Positions 1-9,400 of a DNA stretch of 14,408 nt are shown piece after piece. Both the position numbers and the translations under genes were made by a program. Within the stretch, counting starts at the first letter, position 1. Each line of letters opens with the position of its first letter. This stretch comes from Stenotrophomonas maltophilia (lineage in GTDB: Bacteria > Pseudomonadota > Gammaproteobacteria > Xanthomonadales > Xanthomonadaceae). The stretch spans positions 622-15,029 of the forward strand of contig DGLB01000007.1 in assembly GCA_002387845.1 (NCBI GenBank), given 5' to 3'. Under the pieces are notes generated by a model. It was not told the origin of the DNA and ran no database searches. It saw only the letters and a list, made by a program, of their open reading frames with translations.

Positions 1-1798
1 CCTGCCCCGCCGCCGATTGCGGCGGCCGGAGCGTGGGCAGCGGCACCGGTTCGCCGGCCGTGGCCACCTGCAGGACCACCGCCTGGCGGTCGGTCAGCAG
101 GGCCAGCGGCAGCATGCGCAGCTGGCCGGCGTAGCGCTGCGCGGTGCCGGCAACGGCGCGCAACGGGCCGAACTCGCCCTGCAGCGCACGCGCCAGGGTG
201 TCCACCGTCGCGGGCGCGACCGCACGATGGGGCTGGTAGAGCCACAGCGGAACCGGCGCGTCAGCGGTGGCGTCGGCCGACGACTGCAGGCACGCATGCA
301 GGGTCTGCGCGACCGGGTCCCAGCCCAGTGCGGTCACCTGCACGGTATCCAGCTGGACCACGTGGAAACTGCCGGCGGCCTCGCCAGCAACACCTGCGGC
401 GGCCATGCGCGGCTGCGCGAACGCGGGCAGCTGCTTATCCAGGTGCCGGGCCAGCGCGGCCGGACTGGACTGCCGCAGCGGAGGGCCGAGTTCGTCCCAC
501 GCGCGCGGCGACAACGGCAGCACGCCGGTGTGCTGGCGCTGGGCGGTGATGTCGAGCTGGCCGTTGGCACTGCGCGTGGCTCCCTGGGTCAGCACCTGGC
601 TGGCCGCAAGCTGGCGCAGTGGCTGCCCGGCCACGCGGCGCTCCTGCAGTGGCGGGTTGCCCGCTGATTCCAGCGGCCACTGCCGCTCCATCACGGTCAG
701 GGCCTGCGTATCCGGGTCGGCCCACAGCAGCGCGGCCCCCTCCTGGCGCTCGTCGCGCCACAAGGCGGTTCCCAGCGCCACCAGCCGCAGCCGGTCAAGC
801 GCGACGCTGCCCTGTACGCCAATGCCCAGCAGCTGCGCCGCCGGCACGCGCGGGAACGGGTGTGCGGACAGCGCGTTGGCCGCCTGCAAGCGCGCCCACA
901 GGCCGGCGACCGCCACCAGCAGGGCCTGCGGTGCGTAGCGGCTGCTGCGCGCGTGCCGTGCCTGCAACAGCTGCAGCAGCTCGCGCAGGGCATCGTCGAC
1001 CCAGCACCAGCCCTGCGCCATCACCCGGCGGCGCAGGGCCTGCAGCTGCGCGGCCACGGCCAGCAGTGGTTGCGCTGCACCCTCGAGCCACAGCGACAGC
1101 AGTAGCGCGTCCAGGTCGGCGTGCAGCGCCTGGCGCCCGGGATCCGCGTCGGCTGCGCCCGGCGGCGACAGCTGCACGGTGCGTGCGTCGGTCAATGGAC
1201 CGGCCTGTTCGGCAAGCACGAAGGCGCGGACGGCCACGATCAGATGCGCGCAGCCGCCGCCCTGGCGACAGTCGCAGCGCGCGTGCGCGATCGCACCCCG
1301 CACGAAGAAGCGCACGCTGCACATCGGCAGCTGTGCCATCGGCGGTGCCTCCGCGTCCCGCCAGGGATGCACGGTGACCAGCGGGCTGGCCGCGCACAGG
1401 CGCTCTGCCTGTTCGAACACGCCCGGTGGCAGCACCTGCGCCAGGGCCTGCAGGTCGAAGCTGGAAGGGCTCCAGTATTCGTCCGCAGCGGGCGCGACAT
1501 CCCTGGCCTCCTGGGCGGTTGCGGCCTGCGCCTGCCAGGCCAGCACCAGGGTGACCCGATGCCGGCACATGGCCGTCGCGCTGCAGCTGCAATCCGCCTC
1601 GCGCAGCGTGACCCCGACCGGCAGCCGGGTCACGCAACCGTCGTCGTACCGGGCGACGATCGTGCCGGCGTCATCAATCTCCAGCGCGGGCAGCTGCCCG
1701 GCCGCCACGTCCTTCTGCCCACGTTTGACGAAGCCGGCATTGGCCAGCGCCATCAGCGCGGTCGGGGTCAGCTCCAGCAGGTCGGTGCGCGGGTTCAT
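1..1798 (-). CDS. SWIM zinc-finger protein, YehQ-like (3' end beyond window)
   Basis: The frame is open from the ATG at 1798 to the left edge (599 codons, no stop), so the C-terminus is missing. Two copies of the SWIM signature CxCx5CxH are visible: C70-C72-C78-H80 and C175-C177-C183-H185. SWIM domains bind zinc and are generally linked to DNA or protein binding. The rest is Ala/Leu/Gln-rich with no catalytic motif that I recognise. The start overlaps the VWA gene stop as ATGA and is preceded by AAAAGG at 1807-1811 on the minus strand, about eight bases upstream, which points to translational coupling. It is the last visible gene of the five-gene module and corresponds in position and domain to E. 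coli YehQ. The biochemical role is unknown; nucleic-acid binding is inferred from the domain only. I am sure of the gene and the SWIM class, less sure of one-to-one orthology. Confidence 0.88.
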   Translation of the reverse strand, partial: MNPRTDLLELTPTALMALANAGFVKRGQKDVAAGQLPALEIDDAGTIVARYDDGCVTRLPVGVTLREADCSCSATAMCRHRVTLVLAWQAQAATAQEARDVAPAADEYWSPSSFDLQALAQVLPPGVFEQAERLCAASPLVTVHPWRDAEAPPMAQLPMCSVRFFVRGAIAHARCDCRQGGGCAHLIVAVRAFVLAEQAGPLTDARTVQLSPPGAADADPGRQALHADLDALLLSLWLEGAAQPLLAVAAQLQALRRRVMAQGWCWVDDALRELLQLLQARHARSSRYAPQALLVAVAGLWARLQAANALSAHPFPRVPAAQLLGIGVQGSVALDRLRLVALGTALWRDERQEGAALLWADPDTQALTVMERQWPLESAGNPPLQERRVAGQPLRQLAASQVLTQGATRSANGQLDITAQRQHTGVLPLSPRAWDELGPPLRQSSPAALARHLDKQLPAFAQPRMAAAGVAGEAAGSFHVVQLDTVQVTALGWDPVAQTLHACLQSSADATADAPVPLWLYQPHRAVAPATVDTLARALQGEFGPLRAVAGTAQRYAGQLRMLPLALLTDRQAVVLQVATAGEPVPLPTLRPPQSAAGQ

Positions 1799-2919
1799 GC
1801 CAGTACCTTTTCGGCCAGCCAGGCGGCCAGTTCGCCGGGCGTCATCGCCGCCACATGCGCGCCCACGTTGACCAGCCGAGCGGCGGTTTCACGGTCATAG
1901 CTGGGCTTGGCCTGCGCATCCAGCGCGGCCAGCCCGAGCACGCGCGTGCCTGCGGCGGTGAGCGCCTTGACCCGGCGCACCAGTTCGCCATCCGGGCCGC
2001 CTTCATAAAAGTCGCTGACCAGCACCACCACGCTGCGCGTGGGATTGACCACCAGGCCCTGCGCGTAGGCCACTGCCCGGGCAATGTCGGTCCCGCCGCC
2101 AAGCTGCACCTTCATCAGCAGCTCTACGGGGTCGGCCACATCGGCGGTGAGGTCGACGACAGCCGTATCGAAGGCGACCAGATGGGTGCGCATGCCAGGC
2201 AATTGCCACAGGCAGGCGGCCATCACAGCGCTGTGGATGACCGAGTCGACCATGGAGCCACTCTGGTCGACCAGCAGGATGATGTCCCACGGGTCGGTAT
2301 GCCGGCGGCTGCGGCTGATGAACATCGGCTGCTGCACATACAGCTTGCGCCGCGCCGGGTCATAGCGATGCAGATTGGCGCCGACGGTGCGGCGGAAGTC
2401 GAAGTTGCTGGCAATGGCCCGGCGCGAGCGGCGACGGCGGTCGCGGGTGCCGCTGAAGGCCTGGCGCACCTCGGTGGCCAGGCGCTGCATGATGCGCCCG
2501 ACCACCTCGGCCACCAGGCGGCGCGCCGCGGCCAGCACCTGCGGGTTCATCAGATGCTTGGTATGCAGGACCGCGCGCAGCAGCGATTCGGAGGGCTGGA
2601 TGCGTTCCAGCACCTCCAGGTTGGTGACCACTTCATCGATCCCGAAGCGCTCGACCGCATCGCGCTCCAGGCGTTCGATCACCTCCTGTGGGAACAGGTG
2701 GTGGATCTGGTTGATCCAGTCGGGTGTGGCCAGGGCAGACGCGCCGAGGCCGGCGCGCCGCTCGCCACGCTGTGCGCGCTCGGGATCGCGCCCGTACAAC
2801 CATTCAAGTGCGGCGTCGGCCGCCCGGGCCTGGTCCTGCAGCGCACCGCAAGCGGGCTCGGCCGGCTCGCCCAGCAGCAGTCGCCAGCGCTGCAGCGGAT
2901 CGGGAATGTCCAGGCTCAT
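1795..2919 (-). CDS. VWA domain-containing protein (YehP-like, CoxE-type partner of MoxR)
   Basis: This protein of 374 residues has a helical N-terminal half (about 1-200) including a very basic patch at 158-167, and a C-terminal von Willebrand factor A domain (about 210-370). All MIDAS metal-site residues are present: D218-x-S220-x-S222 (DQSGSM), T277 in GGTD and D303 in VSDFYEGG. VWA proteins of this kind pair with MoxR AAA+ ATPases as substrate adaptors or metal-dependent scaffolds, and a MoxR gene lies two genes upstream. No signal peptide or membrane segment is seen, so it is probably cytoplasmic. I chose the ATG at 2919 because it overlaps the upstream stop as ATGA and follows a G-rich Shine-Dalgarno. 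An in-frame GTG at 2952 would add 11 residues inside the upstream gene. Its stop overlaps the SWIM gene start. Confidence 0.92.
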   Translation of the reverse strand: MSLDIPDPLQRWRLLLGEPAEPACGALQDQARAADAALEWLYGRDPERAQRGERRAGLGASALATPDWINQIHHLFPQEVIERLERDAVERFGIDEVVTNLEVLERIQPSESLLRAVLHTKHLMNPQVLAAARRLVAEVVGRIMQRLATEVRQAFSGTRDRRRRSRRAIASNFDFRRTVGANLHRYDPARRKLYVQQPMFISRSRRHTDPWDIILLVDQSGSMVDSVIHSAVMAACLWQLPGMRTHLVAFDTAVVDLTADVADPVELLMKVQLGGGTDIARAVAYAQGLVVNPTRSVVVLVSDFYEGGPDGELVRRVKALTAAGTRVLGLAALDAQAKPSYDRETAARLVNVGAHVAAMTPGELAAWLAEKVLA

Positions 2920-5285
2920 GCGGCCCCCCCTGCGGATGGGGCCAGGCCCCACTGCGCGAGCGCCGCCAGCACCTCGCGCTCGGCCAGGGCCGCACGCGCA
3001 CGATCGGCAGCGTCGGCTTCACCGGCGTGCGCGGCGATCAGCTGGCTGCTGGAGAGATGGGTCGCGCCATGCAGGCGCAGCAGCCGGGTGGCCAGCCCGC
3101 CCCGTTCGCGCGGCGGCAGCCAGGCGAAGGCCGCGCGCAGCGCTGGCAGGGCAATGACGAAGTCTTCTCCGACCAGGCCCTGCACCAGCGCGTCGAGGCC
3201 GGCGGTGAAACTGTCCTCACTGGCCAGCTGGTCGCGCGCCAGCGCGAGCAGCCCGGCCAGCGCATCGCCGACCTGGGCCGGCGCGAACTGCTGCAGCAGG
3301 GTCGTGGCCTGGAGGGCCGCCACCGGTTCGGTGCCCTCGACGCGCTCGGCGAGGCCGATCAGCGCGCCCAGCGCCGCTCCCCGGCTGACCGGGGCGGCGT
3401 CGGCATTGGCGAGCACGCGCTGCCACACGGCCAGCGCGCGCGACGGTTCGATCTGCAAGGTGCTCGGAAGGTTCTCGGCGCGATCCGCCACCGCGTCCAG
3501 CACGATCCGGCGCAAGGCCTGATGTCCCTGCACGTGTGCATCCATCTCGGTGGCAGGCACGCCGCCAGGGGACTCCAGCAGCCACAGCGCGCGGTCCACC
3601 CCGGCCACCAGCACCACATCCAGCAGGGGCGCTTCGTCCAGGCCCAGCCGGTGCCCATGCCGGCGCAGCAGTTCCAGGTCGCCCAGCGCGGGGGCCAGGA
3701 CATCGAAGCGGGCCGCAGCGGCAATGGCGGTGGAGAGCTCATCCAGCACGCCTGCACTCACCGCGGTCAGCCCGGCCCACGCCGCCCGGTTGAGCAGGGC
3801 CACCAGGCGTGCGATGTCGCGGCCGTGCCGGCGCAGGTCGGATTCCAGGCGGGCGCGCGCCGCGTCGTGCAGGGTGGCCCCCCAGGCACCGGCCTCGATC
3901 AGCGCGGCGTGCTGCTCGACCGGTCGGCCCAGGGTCCAGCGTTCCTCGACCTCATCACTGATGGCGCGCGCAGGACCCTGCGTCCGCGTGATGCCGGGAA
4001 TCTGCAGGAGCGCGAGCTGATGCAGCACGCGGCTGCGCGCACGGTCGGCAGGGTCAAGCAGATCCAGCGTGGCCGTGCCGGGCAGCGACAGCCCCTGCCC
4101 GGCCAGCGTGGCGGCGATGTCGGCCAGCAGCGGCGGCTGCGGCGTGCCCGCTGCCAGTTCACCCTGCTGGTCACCGGCCAGCACGTCCATCACCTGCACC
4201 AGCACCGGGTCGGTGCCGGCGCGCAACGGGCCGCGGTAGGTCCACGGCAGCGGTGCATCCAGCGCGTCCTTGACCAATGCGCCGGCCAGCGCATCCAGCC
4301 AGTCCACACGCTGCGGCACGCGATGGGCGCGCAGGCGTGCCAGGCCCTCGGCGCGCACCTGCACGCCGATCAGGTCGGCGGTGGAGGCGGGAAGTCCCTT
4401 CTCGCGAAGGCGGTGCATGACCGCTCGCAGCAGATGGCGGGGTGCCTCCTGGCCGTGCTGCCAGCACGCTTCATACCAGGCCGGGGATGGCATGCCCGAG
4501 GCATAGCCGGCAAACGCGTCCAGCCGCTTGAAACTGTACGGCACCAGATAGGAACCGTGGCGGCTGTCGGCGGCAACCGGCTGCGGCACGGGGGGCGGTT
4601 CCGTGGTGGCCGGTTGCTGCGGCCACAAGGCCTGCAACATCGGCGCGTGATAACCACCGCACACCACCAGCACGGGTCGCGCGGCGGCAGCGGGCTGCTG
4701 CATGGCCCAGGCGATCCACGCGGCCATCATCTGTTCGCGGGCCTGGTTGCCGAGCGAGCCGCGGTCCTGTCCGCGCAGGTGGATGAAGTACTGGCTCAGC
4801 TGTCCGGCCAGCGCCTCGTCATCGTCGGTGTCTTCGAACAGGTGATCCCACAGGGCATCGCGGCCCTGCACGGCCAGCTGTGCACTCAGCGCCTGCTCGT
4901 AGTCGTCGGCGCGCGCCTCGTGGGCGTGGTCGGCACTGTCGGCATAACGGTTCTCGAGCCCGGCAAACGCGTCGTGCCAGGCTGGCAGGTCGATGAAGCG
5001 GACACAGGCACCTGTTTCATGCCCGACCTGCAGCGCCTGCCATTCCGGCGAATGCGCGGCGAACGGTGTCCATGAACCGTGATGGCGCTGCCCGTCGGAC
5101 AGGTGGCTGTAGATCGCCAGCGGAAGACGATGCGGCAGCTGCAGCTCCGCCAGGCGTTCGTTGAAATCGGCAGGGCCTTCAATCAGCACGAACGCCGGGC
5201 GCAGCGCGCGGATGCGCGCAGCCACCAGCCGGGCACAGGCCGGGCTGTGGTGGCGCACGCCGAGGATGTGCGGGGAACGGCTCAC
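2916..5285 (-). CDS. DUF5682 family protein (YehM-like)
   Basis: This is a 789-residue protein whose size and position fit E. coli YehM. The N-terminal 220 residues carry the conserved features: G9-V-R-H12-H13, E36-G-P, N180-x-x-R183-E184 and G210-G-Y-H213. Paired GxxH motifs with an intervening Glu and Arg recall the TraB/EreA/ChaN/Tiki superfamily of putative metal-dependent hydrolases. That comparison is mine, made by eye. Residues about 330-789 look like a long all-helical, repeat-rich region without catalytic motifs. No signal peptide or membrane segment is evident. I prefer the GTG at 5285 because it forms a GTGA overlap with the MoxR stop, like the other junctions in this operon. A second GTG at 5321 would add 12 residues. 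No clear Shine-Dalgarno is seen, consistent with coupling to MoxR translation. It lies between the AAA+ and VWA genes, which suggests it belongs to the same complex. The molecular function is not established. Confidence 0.85.
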   Translation of the reverse strand: MSRSPHILGVRHHSPACARLVAARIRALRPAFVLIEGPADFNERLAELQLPHRLPLAIYSHLSDGQRHHGSWTPFAAHSPEWQALQVGHETGACVRFIDLPAWHDAFAGLENRYADSADHAHEARADDYEQALSAQLAVQGRDALWDHLFEDTDDDEALAGQLSQYFIHLRGQDRGSLGNQAREQMMAAWIAWAMQQPAAAARPVLVVCGGYHAPMLQALWPQQPATTEPPPVPQPVAADSRHGSYLVPYSFKRLDAFAGYASGMPSPAWYEACWQHGQEAPRHLLRAVMHRLREKGLPASTADLIGVQVRAEGLARLRAHRVPQRVDWLDALAGALVKDALDAPLPWTYRGPLRAGTDPVLVQVMDVLAGDQQGELAAGTPQPPLLADIAATLAGQGLSLPGTATLDLLDPADRARSRVLHQLALLQIPGITRTQGPARAISDEVEERWTLGRPVEQHAALIEAGAWGATLHDAARARLESDLRRHGRDIARLVALLNRAAWAGLTAVSAGVLDELSTAIAAAARFDVLAPALGDLELLRRHGHRLGLDEAPLLDVVLVAGVDRALWLLESPGGVPATEMDAHVQGHQALRRIVLDAVADRAENLPSTLQIEPSRALAVWQRVLANADAAPVSRGAALGALIGLAERVEGTEPVAALQATTLLQQFAPAQVGDALAGLLALARDQLASEDSFTAGLDALVQGLVGEDFVIALPALRAAFAWLPPRERGGLATRLLRLHGATHLSSSQLIAAHAGEADAADRARAALAEREVLAALAQWGLAPSAGGAA
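2924..2931 (-). promoter_or_regulatory. Ribosome binding site of the VWA gene
   Basis: On the minus strand AGGGGGGG is followed by the four bases CCGC and then ATG at 2919. It lies inside the 3' end of the DUF5682 gene and supports the 2919 ATG over the upstream in-frame GTG at 2952. Confidence 0.55.
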
Positions 5286-6409
5286 GGCAGGCGGTGACGT
5301 GCCTCGAAGTAGGCGCGCCACGCCGGCCCCTCGCGGCGGGCGACGGTGTGTTCGAAGTAACGGCGCAGCTTGGCGCGGTCATCGGCGTTGTCCTTGACCA
5401 CGGTGCCGGCGATGCACTCGACCAGATCGGCCGGTGACCCTTCGCGCTGCTCCAGGAACCAGGCGCGCACGCCGACCGCATGGGCGACATTGACCGCCTC
5501 GGCGGTGGACATCACCGCGTTGAGCCGGTCCATGGCCTTGTCGCTGCCCTGCGCGGCCTGCCCACCGCCGCGCAGATCGCGGAAGGTGTTGACCAGCAGT
5601 TCGAGCACCGGCACCGGCACGCTGGCCGGAATGCCGCTGCGTTCAAGCAGGCGCGCGGAGGCCTGCTGCACCAGTGCCAGCTCGTGGTCGAAGTCGAGGA
5701 TGGGGGCGACGGTTTCGAAGTCGAAGCGGCGCTTGAGCGCGGCGCTCATCTCGTTCACGCCGCGGTCGCGGGTATTGGCGGTGGCGATGATGTTGAAGCC
5801 GTCGCGCGCGTACAGCATGGCGTGCTCGCCCTCCAGCTCGGGCACGGCCATGACCCGGTCAGACAACATGCCCAGCAGGCAGTCCTGCACTTCCTGCGGC
5901 GCACGGGTGATTTCCTCGAAGCGCACGATGCGGCCATCGCGCATGCCCTGGTACAGCGGGGCCGGCACCATCGCGCGCGGGCTGGGACCTTCGTTGATCA
6001 GCAGCGCGTAGTTCCAGCCGTACTTGATCTGGTCTTCGGTGGTGGAGGCACCGCCCTGGATGGTCAGGGTGGACACGCCGCTGATTGCAGCGGCCAGCAG
6101 TTCGGACAGCAACGACTTGGCGGTGCCGGGCTCGCCCACCAGCATCAGGCCGCGGCCGGTGGCGAGGGTGACCAGCATGCGTTCGATGCTGGCCACCGGC
6201 GCCACCACTTTGGCGGTGGTGCCCAGTGCGGCGTCACCCAGGATGAAGGCACGCGCCGCGCGCAGGCTGAGCGCCCAGCCCGGCGGACGGGCATGCGGAT
6301 CGGCGGCGCGCAGACGGGACAGCTCGTCCGCATACAGCAGCTCGGCCGGCGGGCGCTGCAGCTCGACAGCGGGTGCGTCAGCAGGGGTGGGGGTGGAGCG
6401 TTTGGCCAT
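5282..6409 (-). CDS. MoxR-family AAA+ ATPase (YehL subfamily)
   Basis: This 375-residue ATPase has a Walker A motif GEPGTAKS at 92-99, a Walker B-like IVRFEEI at 161-167 (F164-E165-E166), a sensor-1 Asn in ATANTRD (N212) and arginines R227/R228 in LKRRFDFE as the candidate arginine finger. The lid region follows at about 240-370. MoxR proteins use ATP to remodel partner proteins or insert metals, usually with a VWA protein, and one is encoded two genes downstream. The YehL branch of MoxR is defined by exactly this neighbourhood. The N-terminal 45 residues are a Pro/Ala-rich, probably flexible leader. The ATG at 6409 is the natural start; only a weak GGA lies upstream. A 54-base gap with a strong hairpin separates it from the DUF4132 gene, and its stop overlaps the DUF5682 start. 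It is probably cytoplasmic. The client is unknown. Confidence 0.93.
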   Translation of the reverse strand: MAKRSTPTPADAPAVELQRPPAELLYADELSRLRAADPHARPPGWALSLRAARAFILGDAALGTTAKVVAPVASIERMLVTLATGRGLMLVGEPGTAKSLLSELLAAAISGVSTLTIQGGASTTEDQIKYGWNYALLINEGPSPRAMVPAPLYQGMRDGRIVRFEEITRAPQEVQDCLLGMLSDRVMAVPELEGEHAMLYARDGFNIIATANTRDRGVNEMSAALKRRFDFETVAPILDFDHELALVQQASARLLERSGIPASVPVPVLELLVNTFRDLRGGGQAAQGSDKAMDRLNAVMSTAEAVNVAHAVGVRAWFLEQREGSPADLVECIAGTVVKDNADDRAKLRRYFEHTVARREGPAWRAYFEARHRLP

Positions 6410-6436
6410 GGGAGTATCCGGAAAAGGCGGGGGTTG

Positions 6437-6456
6437 GCACCGCGCGGACGCGGTGC
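6437..6456 (-). terminator. Intercistronic hairpin between the DUF4132 and MoxR genes
   Basis: A perfect 8-bp GC stem, GCACCGCG paired with CGCGGTGC, encloses a four-base loop (UCCG in the minus-strand transcript, a UNCG-type loop). It begins 7 bases after the DUF4132 stop. A short TTTT run follows about 12 bases later, too far for a classical terminator. It may act as an mRNA-stabilising, processing or partial-termination element that sets the ratio of the giant protein to the downstream genes. The stem is seen directly; the role is inferred. Confidence 0.5.
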
Positions 6457-6463
6457 GCCAGGC

Positions 6464-9400
6464 TCAGGCGCGCAGCGCCTCCAGGTCGCGGATCAGCTCG
6501 CTGGTGGCAATGTCGTCCAGCCCGGTCAACGGGTCGGGATTGCGCATCTCGCCCCAGCTGTCGGCCTTGCCGTACTGCACATCGCCCAGTTCCTGTTCGG
6601 GATACTCGTTGACCATGCCGACGATGATGCCGGGGTCCAACAGCAGCTCGATCACCCTGCCGTCGCCCAGCGGCTTGGTGAAGTACCAGATGCCGCCACC
6701 GTCCTGCGCCATGCCGCGTCGCCAGCCCTTGTTGACCAGACCGAGCACGCGGCCGGTCGGCACCTTGGCCCCCTTCCAGCGCAGCAGCTTGGTGACCGCG
6801 CGTTCGCTGGCGTCCAGGCTGTAGGTATCGCGCCCGATCTGTGCGAACGGCTGCAGCAGCTCGTAGTCGGCCAGCAGCTGTCCGAACGCCGCGGCATCGG
6901 CGGCATCCAGTTCCAGGGCGTGCGGCACGCCAATGCGCAGGTGCTCGCCTTGCGGCAGCGCGAAGCTGTCATCGTCGGCGGTGGTGAAGCTGCCGTCCTC
7001 GGCGACGCGGAAGCAGGCCTGCAGCACGCCTCCGTGCTGATGGCCCGGCTCCACTGCATACACGCCCCAGACCAGGCGCTGCACCAGGTGGCGCAGCAGC
7101 GGATGTTCGACCAGGAAGGTGCGGAACAGCGCGGGGGTCCAGCGGCGGCGCGCGCACATGGCCAGTTCCAGGCGCAGCACCTGCTGGCTGGCAATGGTGC
7201 GTACGTCCTTCTTCAGGGCCTTGAAGCGCTCGACCGCCTCGGCCGCCAGCGTGGCGTCGTCGGTCTTCTTCGGCTTGGGCAGATCCGGCAGGCGTGCACC
7301 GTCGACGCCGGCGGTGTGTTCGCGCACATAAGGCTTGAGGGCTTCGTCGAAGCCGACCTTGAAGGCGCGCGGGCCGAAGTCCAGCTGCAGGGTGCCGTGC
7401 TCGTCCAGGCCCAGGTCGGGGGCCAGGCGGTCTTCCAGTTCCTCGGTGCTGAGCTGGCGGGCCTCGGCAATGGCAGCGATCTTCTCGCGCGCCTTGTCCT
7501 GCAGCCCCTTGAACTTGACCTTCTGGGCGATGCCGTTGATCTGCATCAGGGCCACGTCCGAACCGATGGCGGCCAGCACATCCAGCCCGGTCACCGCGCG
7601 CGCGTGCGCCGATTCGCCGGGCCAGGCGCGGATGAAGGGGGTGAGGCGGCGCGCGGTGTCATCGTTGCCGAAGTGAGCCATCGCCTGCAGCGCCCAGCCT
7701 TCCTTGCCGGGTGCGCCGGCGTTGAGCCAGGCCCCGAACAGGTCCCAGCAGAAATCGGCGAGGCTGTCGGCGCGACAGGCGTCCGCCACCTGGGGGATGC
7801 CCGCATAGATTTCTTCGTTGGTCGGGAAGGTGAGCATCTGGCCCAGCGCCTGCAGGGCGTCATCGCCCAGCGCCTTGCCGTTGTGCAGTACCGGACGACG
7901 CCAGCCGGTGGGATTCCAGAACGCCGGCAGCGCGGTGCGCTTGCCCGGGAAGCGGTCCAGCGGGTTCTCGTCCATCACCCGTTCCAGCCCTTCCAGCACG
8001 GCCGGGTCGTTGTAGCGGCCGGCGACCTCGCGCAGCAATGCTTCGTGGCCGTTCAACCACAACAGGCGCAGCGCGCTGGCGGCGGAATCGCGCGCTTCGC
8101 CGGCCTTGCCCAGCGCCGCCGGCAGCAGGCCCACGGCGGCGTGCTCGGGATGGCGCAGCAGCCAGGTGCGTCCGGTTTCACGCACCGACTTGAGGCGAGC
8201 GAAAGCACGCGCGGCGGTGGGAGCCAGCTCCACCGCGCCGATCGCCAGCGCACGCGGCAGGCAATCCATGGGCTTGTTGCGCGTCAGCGCCGTCACGGCC
8301 GGTAGCACGGCCAATCCATGCAGGGCGACCATGCGGCTGATGTCATCGCTGCTGATGCCGCCATCGTCGACGATATCGTCGACGATGGCGTTCCAGAACG
8401 GCACCGCCATGCCTTCCGGCAGCGCGGTGATCGCTTCTGTGCGCACCGACAGCCAGAAGTACTGCTGGCGGCGGCGCGCGGCGATCATCTCGCGCCAGAT
8501 GCGGACGAGGCCGTCGGTGTCGCGCTGTGCGATGGCGGCCACGGCCTGTTCGGTCAGCGGTTTCAGATAGTCCAGGTGCGACCAGAAGCCCAACTGCGAG
8601 ACCAGCTCGGCCGGGTTGTCGCGGCATTCCTGCAGCCGTTTCGCGGTCCAGCCGGTTTCTTCCAGCGCAGCCTCGCGGCTGCCAGGGTCCCACCGCTCGC
8701 GCGGTGCCAGTGACAGGGTCTGCAGTTGCTGCACGGCCGCCGTCTTCTTCTGTTTGGCCACCTGCCATGGCGGAGCCGCCAGCACGGCCGGCAGTTCGTT
8801 CGCCGCAGCGACTTCGGACGGTCCCTTCAGGATGGCGCGCTGGCGCTCCAGCGTGGCCCGTTCGGCCGGCTCCAGCCAGGGCAGCACGTCATCGACTGCG
8901 TCTCCCAGGCTGCGCAGCAGCTGCACCACGTTGGGCATCAGCAGGCCGGCATCTTTGCCGCCGGGCGCGACCACACGCAGCAGGCCGACCAGCGCCGCCT
9001 GCGGCCAGCGGCTGACCGCCAGTGACAGGCTGGCCAGGGATTGTTTGGAGGTGCTGGCGACGCGGGCCAGTGCTTCAACCGCATCCGGGGTGCCGATCTG
9101 GGTCAGACCATTGCCGGCAGCCTCGCAGTAGGCGTGTCGGGCCAGCAGCGCCGTGGCGTCCACGCCCCGGTCCAACAGCAGGGTGGAGACCGATCGCGGG
9201 TCGCTCCAGATGCCCGCGCCTTCGATCCGCACCTTCAGCGCCGCGGCCACGGCCACCGGTTCAGTCGCGATCTGCAGCAACCAGTGCGCGGTTTCCGGCA
9301 GCGGGGTCGCGGCCTCGTCGGTCAGGACCTGATGTGCCAGTTCGGGGCGGTCGGGCAACAGCTGGGCCATGGCGGGACGGCGACACGCCGGCGCGTAGGG

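Noticed and set aside
17..1900. Overlapping open frames on both strands across the first 1.9 kb, including a 280-codon minus-strand frame at 795-1637
   Set aside because: The minus-strand frame starting at 1798 has SWIM motifs, a ribosome binding site and an overlap with the VWA gene. The others are Ala/Arg-rich shadows.
2724..8305. Very long plus-strand open frames (783 codons at 2724-5075 and 941 codons at 5480-8305)
   Set aside because: They lie opposite clear genes with recognisable domains. Their translations are Arg/Gln/His/Gly-rich low-complexity strings without motifs, which is typical of antisense frames in GC-rich DNA.
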